Made by a program: the position numbers and the translations under genes
In this document: piece by piece, positions 51,288 through 61,807 of the stretch
Layout: every line of letters starts with the position of its first letter
Position numbering within the stretch: position 1 is the stretch's first letter
Notes under the pieces: model-generated
What the model saw: the letters and a program-made list of their open reading frames with translations, nothing else
Databases searched by the model: none
Told to the model about the DNA's origin: nothing
Origin: Alkalithermobacter thermoalcaliphilus JW-YL-7 = DSM 7308
GTDB taxonomy: Bacteria; Bacillota; Clostridia; Peptostreptococcales; Peptostreptococcaceae
Direction of reading: 5' to 3'
DNA: 61,807 bases
Assembly (NCBI GenBank): GCA_001584565.1
Contig: LSFY01000003.1
Location: forward strand, 1-61,807

Positions 51288-51342
51288 CTCGATAAAATTT
51301 AGTTGAAAGTTACTAATATTACTGTTAAAATAAAATCGTTGT

Positions 51343-51421
51343 GGCAGGCATCAAAATGAGCCTGACAAATTCTTAAAAAATATAAAAACAAAGGACCGGC
51401 ATCCTGACAAGGAGCTGGAGC
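51343..51421 (+). ncRNA. Tandem bulged-A hairpins (pan-motif-like leader RNA)
   Basis: Two similar hairpins precede the ECF gene. The first is CAGGC-A-TCA-AAA-TGA-GCCTG (51345-51364). The second is CCGGC-A-TCC-TGACAA-GGA-GCTGG (51396-51418). Each has a bulged A after GGC, then a 3-bp upper stem, and a following GA on the 3' side. This resembles the pan RNA motif, known from leaders of pantothenate genes, and coaX lies one gene downstream. The second hairpin ends right at the ribosome site (GCGGAGGTG). Confidence 0.6.
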
Positions 51422-51433
51422 GGAGGTGTATTT

Positions 51434-52012
51434 ATGTTTAAGGAAAATTTACAAGTAAGAAAAATTACAATCATAGGAATGTTGGGAGCAATATCTGTAG
51501 TATTAGGAATGACTCCACTAGGATTTATACCGGTTGGGACTGTTAATGCAACTATAATGCACATACCGGTAATAATAGGGGGTATATTAGAAGGTCCTAT
51601 AGCAGGAATGTTGGTAGGTTTAATATTTGGAATATTTAGTTTAATAAGAAGTATAACAACACCTACTCCTGTATCGTTTGTATTTTGGAATCCTTTAGTT
51701 TCTATAGTTCCAAGAATACTTATAGGACTTGTAGCTTATTATGTTTATACTACAGCAAAAAAAATCATAAAAAATGAAACATTATCTGTTGCTATATCGG
51801 CAATATTAGGTACTCTTACTAATACGGTTGGAGTACTTTCAATGATATATATACTATATGGAACAAAATTTGTGGAAAAGCTAGGATTAGACCCATCAAG
51901 TGCTGGAAAAGTTATATTTGGAATAGGAGTAACCAACGGAATACCTGAGATGATAGTTTCAGCATTAATTGTTACAGGTGTAGTGAAAGGACTTAAATTG
52001 ACCAAAAGATAA
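51434..52012 (+). CDS. panT: ECF transporter S component, probably for pantothenate
   Basis: A 192-aa membrane protein with about six helices, the substrate-binding part of an ECF vitamin transporter: KITIIGMLGAISVVLGM, ILEGPIAGMLVGLIFGIFSLIR and FWNPLVSIVPRILIGLVAYYVY. The energising EcfA/A'/T proteins must be encoded elsewhere. Pantothenate is inferred from coaX directly downstream (16-bp gap) and the leader hairpins; the sequence alone only gives the S-component class. CGGAGGTG precedes the ATG. Confidence 0.75.
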   Translation: MFKENLQVRKITIIGMLGAISVVLGMTPLGFIPVGTVNATIMHIPVIIGGILEGPIAGMLVGLIFGIFSLIRSITTPTPVSFVFWNPLVSIVPRILIGLVAYYVYTTAKKIIKNETLSVAISAILGTLTNTVGVLSMIYILYGTKFVEKLGLDPSSAGKVIFGIGVTNGIPEMIVSALIVTGVVKGLKLTKR

Positions 52013-52028
52013 GAAAGAAGGTTAAAGA

Positions 52029-52799
52029 ATGTTATTAGTATTTGATGTTGGAAATACAAATATTGTAGTAGGTGTGTATAAAGACAAAAAACTTATAAAA
52101 GACTGGAGAATAAGTACAGACAAAGATAAAACATCTGATGAATATGGGATGCTTATAAAACAGTTATTTATATATGAAGGATTAGACTTAAATCTAGTGG
52201 AAGATGTAATAATATCTTCAGTAGTTCCTAATGTAATGCATTCTTTAGAAAACTTTTCATTAAAATACTGCAAAAAAGAACCTATTGTAGTAGGCCCTGG
52301 AATAAAGACAGGTATAAATATAAAATATGATAATCCAAAACAAGTAGGAGCAGATAGAATAGTAAATGCTGTTGCTGCATATGATAAATATAAAGGCCCT
52401 ATAATAGTTGTAGATTTTGGAACTGCCACAACATTTTGCGCAATATCTAAAAAAGGAGAATACCTTGGAGGAACAATAGCTCCGGGTATAAAAATTTCAA
52501 GTGAAGCACTGTTTCAGAAAGCATCTAAGCTTCCTAGAGTAGAACTTGTAAAACCAGATATGGTAATATGCAAAAACACAGTTTCAGCTATGCAAGCTGG
52601 AATAATATATGGGTATGCAGGTCTTGTAGATAATATAGTTGAACTTATGAAAAAAGAGCTAAAAAGCAGTAATGTCAAAGTTATAGCAACAGGAGGACTT
52701 GCTAGCCTTATATATACAGAAAGCAAAACAATAGATCATGTAGACAAGTACTTGACATTAGAAGGATTAAGACTTATATATGAAATGAACAGAGAATAA
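52029..52799 (+). CDS. coaX: Type III pantothenate kinase
   Basis: Phosphorylates pantothenate, the first step to coenzyme A. The 256-aa ASKHA-fold enzyme has [49 protein letters not shown] and [11 protein letters not shown], with its catalytic Asp in GADR. AAGAAGG precedes the ATG. Together with the S component upstream it forms a pantothenate uptake and trapping unit. Confidence 0.96.
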   Translation: MLLVFDVGNTNIVVGVYKDKKLIKDWRISTDKDKTSDEYGMLIKQLFIYEGLDLNLVEDVIISSVVPNVMHSLENFSLKYCKKEPIVVGPGIKTGINIKYDNPKQVGADRIVNAVAAYDKYKGPIIVVDFGTATTFCAISKKGEYLGGTIAPGIKISSEALFQKASKLPRVELVKPDMVICKNTVSAMQAGIIYGYAGLVDNIVELMKKELKSSNVKVIATGGLASLIYTESKTIDHVDKYLTLEGLRLIYEMNRE

Positions 52800-52826
52800 A
52801 GCCAAGGCAGATGCCTGGCTTTTTTC
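52798..52826 (+). terminator. Terminator of coaX
   Basis: AAGCCAAGGCA - GA - TGCCTGGCTT (one bulged A) followed by six Ts. dusB starts only 18 bp later, so some read-through is likely. Confidence 0.82.
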
Positions 52827-52844
52827 TTGAAAGAAGGTGAAAAT

Positions 52845-53822
52845 ATGAAAATAGGAAATGTTTTAATAGAAAATAATGTGTTTTTAGCCCCTATGGCGGG
52901 AGTTACAGATCTTTCATTTAGACTTTTGTGTAAAGAAATGGGATGTGGACTTTTATATACAGAAATGATAAATGCAAAGGCTCTTTGTTATGGAGATGAA
53001 AAAACAAAATCTATGATTAAAATAGACAAAAGAGAGCATCCTATAGCTATACAAATATTTGGATCAGAAGTGGAATTTATGGCAAAGGCTGCGTATATAT
53101 TAAATGAATATGACAATGAAATATTAGATATAAATATGGGTTGTCCAGCTCCTAAAGTAGTTAAAAATGGAGACGGATCAGCACTTATGAAAAGACCTGA
53201 TTTAGTAGAAAAAATATTAAAAGAAGTTGTTAAAAACTCACAAAAACCTGTAACTGTAAAAATAAGAAAAGGTTGGGATGAAAACAGTGTAAATGCTGTT
53301 GAAATTGCAAAGATAGCAGAAAGTTGTGGAGTAAGTGCTATAGCTGTACATGGTAGAACTAGAGAGCAGTTTTATTCAGGAAAAGCTGACTGGGATATAA
53401 TAAGAAAGGTAAAACAATCAGTTAGTATACCTGTTATAGGAAATGGAGATATATTTGAAGCAGAAGATGCACTAGATATGATAAATCAAACAAATTGTGA
53501 TGCAGTTATGATAGGAAGAGGAGCACAAGGTAATCCGTGGATATTTAAAAGAGTTTCACACTATTTAAAAACTAATGAGCTACTGAAAAAGCCTTCAGCA
53601 GAAGAAGTGATTCAAACAGCTATAAAGCATCTTCAAATGGATATAAAAGAAAAAGGAGAATATGTAGGAATAAGAGAAATGAGAAAACATATAGGTTGGT
53701 ACTTAAAAGGACTTAAAGGATCAGCTAAGCTTAGAGATGAAATAAATAGGATAACAGAATACGATAAAGTGTTAGAAAAACTTTACTCATATCTAAACCA
53801 ATCCTTGACAGATGATAAATAG
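52845..53822 (+). CDS. dusB: tRNA-dihydrouridine synthase
   Basis: A flavin enzyme reducing uridines in tRNA loops. It is 325 aa with [36 protein letters not shown] (catalytic Cys), [16 protein letters not shown] and [21 protein letters not shown] precedes the ATG at 52845. It starts the dusB-greA-lysS set common in Firmicutes. Confidence 0.94.
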   Translation: MKIGNVLIENNVFLAPMAGVTDLSFRLLCKEMGCGLLYTEMINAKALCYGDEKTKSMIKIDKREHPIAIQIFGSEVEFMAKAAYILNEYDNEILDINMGCPAPKVVKNGDGSALMKRPDLVEKILKEVVKNSQKPVTVKIRKGWDENSVNAVEIAKIAESCGVSAIAVHGRTREQFYSGKADWDIIRKVKQSVSIPVIGNGDIFEAEDALDMINQTNCDAVMIGRGAQGNPWIFKRVSHYLKTNELLKKPSAEEVIQTAIKHLQMDIKEKGEYVGIREMRKHIGWYLKGLKGSAKLRDEINRITEYDKVLEKLYSYLNQSLTDDK

Positions 53823-53881
53823 TAACTTATAATATAGCGAATAAAATTATAAAAAGTTTTTTATATTGAGGAGTGATGGGA

Positions 53882-54379
53882 ATGGAAAATAAAAAGCAGG
53901 TATTATTGACTGAAGAAGGATATAAAAAAATAGAAAATGAACTTGAATTTTTAAAGAGTGTTAGAAGAAAAGAAGTTGCAGAAAGAATAAAGGTTGCTAT
54001 ATCTTTTGGAGATATATCAGAAAACTCTGAGTACGATGAAGCTAAAAATGAACAAGCACAGCTTGAAGAAAGAATATTAAAACTTGAGAATATGCTTAGA
54101 AATGCTGTAATAATAGATGAAGAAAACATAGACTCAAGTGTAGTTACTATAGGATCAACAGTAAAAGTTAAAGATTTAGATTATGATGAAGAGGTAGAAT
54201 ATACAATGGTTGGTGCTGCAGAGGCAGATCCTTATGAATTCAAAATTTCAAATGAATCACCTGTAGGAAAAGCTCTTCTTAATAGAAAAGTAGGTGAAAT
54301 AGTTGAAGTGCAAGTTCCAGATGGAACTATAAAATTTGAAATACTAGATATAAAAAGACAAACTGGAGGGAGAAAATGA
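53882..54379 (+). CDS. greA: Transcription elongation factor GreA
   Basis: Rescues backtracked RNA polymerase by stimulating transcript cleavage. The 165-aa protein has the coiled coil ([29 protein letters not shown]), its acidic tip [16 protein letters not shown], and the C-terminal FKBP-like domain ending [22 protein letters not shown] chose ATG 53882, 8 bp after GAGGAG; nearer starts at 53873 and 53876 are too close to that site. It overlaps lysS by 4 bp (ATGA). Confidence 0.95.
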   Translation: MENKKQVLLTEEGYKKIENELEFLKSVRRKEVAERIKVAISFGDISENSEYDEAKNEQAQLEERILKLENMLRNAVIIDEENIDSSVVTIGSTVKVKDLDYDEEVEYTMVGAAEADPYEFKISNESPVGKALLNRKVGEIVEVQVPDGTIKFEILDIKRQTGGRK

Positions 54380-55857
54380 TAAAAGAAGAACAAAATTTAA
54401 ATGAAATGCTAAAGATAAGAAGAGAGAAATTATCTAAGTTACAACAGATGGGAAAAGACCCGTTCAAAATAGAAAAATACGATGTATCTCATTATAGCAC
54501 AGATATAAAAGAAAATTTTGATCAGCTACAAGGACAACAAGTTTCTATAGCTGGTCGTATAATGAGTAAAAGAATTCAAGGTAAGGCTGGATTTATAGAT
54601 ATTCAAGACCAAGAAGGAAGAATCCAGTCATATGTAAGAAAAGATAGATTAGATGAACAAGAATATGAATTATTTGTTACATATGACATAGGAGATATAG
54701 TAGGAATAAAAGGAGAGGTATTTAAAACTCAAAAAGGAGAAATATCAGTAAAGGCAAATCAAGTTACTTTACTTTGTAAATCTCTTCAAATCCTACCAGA
54801 AAAATGGCATGGTTTAAAAGATCCAGATTTAAGATACAGACAAAGATATGTTGATCTTATAGTAAATCCTCAAGTTAAAAATACATTTTTAATAAGAAAT
54901 AAAGCAATAAAAGCGATTAGAGAATACTTAGATGAAAGAGGTTTTATAGAAGTAGATACTCCTATATTAAATACAATAGCAGGTGGTGCTTCTGCAAGAC
55001 CATTTATAACTCATCATAATACTTTAGATATAGATATGTATCTAAGAATAGCTAATGAACTATACCTTAAAAGACTAATAGTAGGTGGTTTTGATAAAGT
55101 TTATGAAATGGGAAGAATGTTTAGAAACGAAGGTATGTCTATAAAGCATAATCCAGAGTATACAGCTATAGAACTTTATCAAGCTTATGCAGATTACGAA
55201 GAGATGATGAAAATTACAGAAAATATAGTAGCTTATATGGCACAAAAAGCTTTAGGAACAACGAAAATAAATTATCAAGGAAAAGAAATAGATCTTACTC
55301 CACCTTGGAATAGAATGAGCATGCAAGAAGCAGTTAAAAAATATGCAGGAGTAGATTTTGATACCATAAAAACTGATGAAGAAGCACTAGAAGTAGCAAA
55401 ACAAAAAAATATAGAAATAACTCCAGGTATGAAAAGAGGACATGTTATAAATGCTTTATTTGAAGAATATGCTGAAAAGCACCTTGTTCAACCAACATTT
55501 ATAACACATCATCCAGTAGAAGTATCACCTTTAGCTAAGCGTAACCCAGATGACCCTACTATAACTAATAGATTTGAAGCGTTTGTAAATACTTGGGAAA
55601 TAGCTAATGCTTTCTCAGAGCTTAACGATCCAATAGATCAAAGAGAAAGATTTATGGAGCAATTAAGACAAAGAGAGCTAGGAGATGAAGAAGCTCAAAT
55701 GCTTGATGAAGATTTCCTAAATGCACTAGAAGTAGGTCTTCCTCCTACGGGTGGACTTGGAATAGGTGTTGATAGAGTTATGATGCTTTTAACAGACTCA
55801 CCATCTATAAGAGATGTAATACTTTTCCCTACTATGAAACCTATAGTTGAAGAATAA
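54376..55857 (+). CDS. lysS: Lysyl-tRNA synthetase, class II
   Basis: Charges tRNA-Lys. The 493-aa protein has an OB-fold anticodon domain ([23 protein letters not shown]) and class II motifs: motif 1 around [11 protein letters not shown], motif 2 [12 protein letters not shown] with [11 protein letters not shown], and motif 3 [14 protein letters not shown]. Its ATG overlaps the greA stop. No T-box leader is present, in keeping with the tight coupling to greA. Confidence 0.97.
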   Translation: MIKEEQNLNEMLKIRREKLSKLQQMGKDPFKIEKYDVSHYSTDIKENFDQLQGQQVSIAGRIMSKRIQGKAGFIDIQDQEGRIQSYVRKDRLDEQEYELFVTYDIGDIVGIKGEVFKTQKGEISVKANQVTLLCKSLQILPEKWHGLKDPDLRYRQRYVDLIVNPQVKNTFLIRNKAIKAIREYLDERGFIEVDTPILNTIAGGASARPFITHHNTLDIDMYLRIANELYLKRLIVGGFDKVYEMGRMFRNEGMSIKHNPEYTAIELYQAYADYEEMMKITENIVAYMAQKALGTTKINYQGKEIDLTPPWNRMSMQEAVKKYAGVDFDTIKTDEEALEVAKQKNIEITPGMKRGHVINALFEEYAEKHLVQPTFITHHPVEVSPLAKRNPDDPTITNRFEAFVNTWEIANAFSELNDPIDQRERFMEQLRQRELGDEEAQMLDEDFLNALEVGLPPTGGLGIGVDRVMMLLTDSPSIRDVILFPTMKPIVEE

Positions 55858-55858
55858 C

Positions 55859-55891
55859 AAAAAGACCTAGAGATATCTCTAGGTCTTTTTT
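55859..55891 (+). terminator. Terminator of dusB-greA-lysS
   Basis: AAAAAGACCTAGAGATA / TATCTCTAGGTCTTTTT, a long perfect stem with Ts after it. Confidence 0.92.
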
Positions 55892-55964
55892 GATACAAAA
55901 AAGAGGAAAAATAGGTACAAAGTAGAATACAAAAAAGAATTAGATTAATATAGACTAAAGATAG

Positions 55965-55992
55965 TTGACTTTTTGTCAAATAAATCTATAAT
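55965..55992 (+). promoter_or_regulatory. Promoter of the 55-aa gene
   Basis: TTGACT (55965-55970), 16 bp, then a perfect TATAAT (55987-55992). Confidence 0.75.
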
Positions 55993-56034
55993 TAAGTTTG
56001 TAGCTACATTAAGGCACATAGGGGGATAATTGGA

Positions 56035-56202
56035 ATGATATTAAATTGGATATGTTTTATTTCTATACTTGCTCTTATAGGACAAGTTATGATGTACCTA
56101 TACATGAGCGCAATCGCAGATATGAATAAAACTAAAGTTAAGAAAAAAGTTACAAGACCAAGCTATCAAGAGCAATATACATACCAAAAAATTGCAAAAT
56201 AA
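56035..56202 (+). CDS. Small single-helix membrane protein, unknown
   Basis: A 55-aa protein: one hydrophobic helix (WICFISILALIGQVMMYLYM) then a basic, polar tail (NKTKVKKKVTRPSYQEQYTYQKIAK) that should face the cytosol. GGGGGA lies 8 bp before the ATG, and a near-consensus promoter stands in front, so it is very likely expressed. I recognise no family. It ends 18 bp before the first rRNA promoter of operon 2. Confidence 0.65.
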   Translation: MILNWICFISILALIGQVMMYLYMSAIADMNKTKVKKKVTRPSYQEQYTYQKIAK

Positions 56203-56219
56203 TTTTTTTAAAAAAGTTG

Positions 56220-56248
56220 TTGACATAGATTGATTAACATGATATATT
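56220..56248 (+). promoter_or_regulatory. rRNA operon 2 promoter P1
   Basis: TTGACA (56220-56225), 17 bp, TATATT (56243-56248), followed by ATTACTTGTCG as after the operon 1 promoter. Confidence 0.8.
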
Positions 56249-56279
56249 ATTACTTGTCGATGAGATGAGAAAAAACTTG

Positions 56280-56308
56280 TTGACAGAAACAGATAAATGA
56301 TATACAAT
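56280..56308 (+). promoter_or_regulatory. rRNA operon 2 promoter P2
   Basis: TTGACA (56280-56285), 17 bp, TACAAT (56303-56308). It makes operon 2 tandem-promoter, unlike operon 1. Confidence 0.7.
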
Positions 56309-56381
56309 AGACAACATAGTCTTAAATGAACTTTGAAAATTAAACAGCAGGTAATTAAGCCAGTTACTAAATATAAAAGTT

Positions 56382-58003
<1,622 letters not shown>

Positions 58004-58048
58004 AGTTTTACCTGCTGTTTAGTTTTCAGCGTTCATTGCTGAAAACGT

Positions 58049-58124
58049 GGGGATGTAGCTCAGCTGGGAGAGCACCTGCCTTGCACGCAGGGGGTCAGGA
58101 GTTCGATCCTCCTCATCTCCACCA
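58049..58124 (+). tRNA. trnA: tRNA-Ala (anticodon TGC)
   Basis: A full 76-nt cloverleaf with encoded CCA. The acceptor stem GGGGATG/CATCTCC includes the G3-U70 pair that identifies alanine tRNAs. The anticodon loop is CTTGCAC with TGC at 58082-58084. It lies in the 16S-23S spacer of operon 2 only. Confidence 0.98.
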
Positions 58125-58179
58125 ATTAGCACTTAGTTAAAGTGCTTTAGCACTTTGAAAATTGCATAGCATTATAGCT

Positions 58180-61096
<2,917 letters not shown>

Positions 61097-61132
61097 AAAA
61101 TGCTATGCAGTTTTGAAAGTGCTAATATATTA

Positions 61133-61248
<116 letters not shown>

Positions 61249-61273
61249 TATTTTTTTTAGAAAATATTAGTGG

Positions 61274-61318
61274 AAAAGTCTGCATCTTTATCTTAAAATA
61301 AGGATGCAGACTTTTTTT
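61274..61318 (+). terminator. rRNA operon 2 terminator
   Basis: AAAAGTCTGCATCTTTATCTT faces AAAATAAGGATGCAGACTTTTT. Compared with operon 1 it has paired changes in the stem. Confidence 0.92.
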
Positions 61319-61355
61319 ATAATACATATACATATATAAAAAATAGGAGGTAAAT

Positions 61356-61585
61356 ATGAAAAAGGGTGTAGCAGTATTGAAAGCAAAATAGAAAAAGCAA
61401 GGAGTTTAACTGAAAAAGGAAAATATGATGAGGCTATTAAAATATACAAAGAAATAATAAATGAAGAGCCTGGATTTGATAAGCCTTATATTGAATTATC
61501 AAATATATATAAAGTTAAGGGATTTTTGAATTTGATAGAAGATACCTTAAAAGATGGAATAGAAAATAATATTTATATCAAATGA
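61356..61585 (+). pseudogene. TPR-repeat protein, frameshifted
   Basis: AGGAGG precedes an ATG at 61356, but the frame (MKKGVAVLKAK) stops at 61389. One base over, a tetratricopeptide unit reads on from about 61379: KIEKARSLTEKGKYDEAIKIYKEIINEEPGFDKPYIELSNIY, ending at TGA 61583. A frameshift near 61377 separates start and body. The remaining part holds only about one and a half repeats. Confidence 0.7.
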
Positions 61586-61807
61586 ACAGGTAAGTAGTAT
61601 ATTTTTCAATGATGGTACACAAGTTCTTGGAATAAATCTTGAAGCAGATTATGATTCTATCATATCAAAATTAGGAAAACCACTTAAAGAGTGGGACGAT
61701 AATGAGTCAGATTTTACAGGGTACACTTTATTATATGAAATAGGAGATTATACATTATACTTTAGGGATTCTGAAAAAAACAACAAATATTATCTTCAGG
61801 TGAAAAA
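61578..61807 (+). pseudogene. Fragment of a secreted-type protein (DUF4309/SmpA-like?), runs off the window
   Basis: An open frame reads EQVSSIFFNDGTQVLGINLEADYDSIISKLGKPLKEW, then GYTLLYEIGDYTLYFRDSEKNNKYYLQVK, to the window end. No start codon is in frame near its beginning, which overlaps the TPR remnant, so it looks like the 3' part of a different gene joined there. The DYDSIISKLGKP stretch resembles small outer-surface domains that track lipoprotein stability (DUF4309 or SmpA-like); I am unsure. Confidence 0.45.

Noticed and set aside
53823-54375. T-box leader for lysS
   Set aside because: lysS starts inside the greA stop codon; the DNA before it is the greA coding sequence and has no T-box signature.

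Overview
The window reads as the chromosome of a low-GC, anaerobic, endospore-forming member of the Clostridia. The evidence is a set of spore genes (yabG, sipL, spoIIR, sleB-ypeB, a gerABC-type receptor operon), the arginine deiminase fermentation pathway, a sodium-pumping methylmalonyl-CoA decarboxylase, Feo iron uptake, and strong AGGAGG-type ribosome binding sites. The yabG-veg-sipL order and the dusB-greA-lysS-rrn order are clostridial. A relative of Peptostreptococcaceae (for example Tepidibacter-like) is my best guess, from gene order and the inserted 16S helix, and it is not proven.

Layout. 1-1346: decayed genes (SEC-C remnant; frameshifted GAF-GGDEF gene). 1527-6514: rRNA operon 1 (16S-23S-5S, no spacer tRNA). 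6549-9247: cobalamin lower-ligand and nucleotide-loop genes cobU-cobS-cobC plus a PurM-like gene. 9262-12197: a DtxR-type regulator, a palindromic operator, feoA and a feoB split into two genes. 12280-14598: guanine-class riboswitch, xpt and an NCS2 permease. 14693-15610: DMT transporter. 15630-21738: arginine deiminase cluster, pepV/arcT-like and yfcC/arcD-like on the minus strand, divergent from arcA-arcB-arcC. 21833-25974: yabG, an odd SpoIID-like/amidase fusion, veg, sipL. 26050-27601: ispE and a GntR regulator. 27685-34357: ger operon, spoIIR, sleB, ypeB. 34462-37465: ddl and murI, separated by a collapsed IS607-type element (tnpA relic, internally deleted tnpB, probable omega-RNA end). 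37546-41921: DUF1934 gene, twin XapX genes, a palindromic repeat, tilS, ftsH. 42182-49297: split methylmalonyl-CoA mutase, MeaB, epimerase and the MmdA-D-C-B sodium pump. 49355-52799: birA, P1 peptidase, a tandem-hairpin leader, an ECF S component (probably pantothenate) and coaX. 52845-55857: dusB, greA, lysS. 56220-61318: rRNA operon 2, with tRNA-Ala. 61356-61807: two more broken gene fragments.

How it fits together. The B12 salvage genes, the B12-dependent mutase with its MeaB chaperone, the biotin-dependent decarboxylase followed by the biotin ligase, and pantothenate uptake and phosphorylation for CoA all serve one theme: interconverting succinyl-, methylmalonyl- and propionyl-CoA while exporting sodium. 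Arginine deiminase supplies ATP by substrate-level phosphorylation. The middle block is almost wholly sporulation and germination.

Most notable observations: both 16S genes carry an insertion of about 125 nt in helix 6, whose long terminal stem shows compensatory changes between the copies (an intervening sequence); a TnpB gene that lost the RuvC-I and RuvC-III parts while the candidate omega-RNA end is retained; a SpoIID-like/amidase fusion with no signal peptide and no catalytic Glu; a structured leader with a 9-codon ORF before the mutase operon; and tandem bulged-A hairpins before the ECF S-component gene. Both genes just outside the rRNA pair are broken on both sides, while everything between the operons looks intact.
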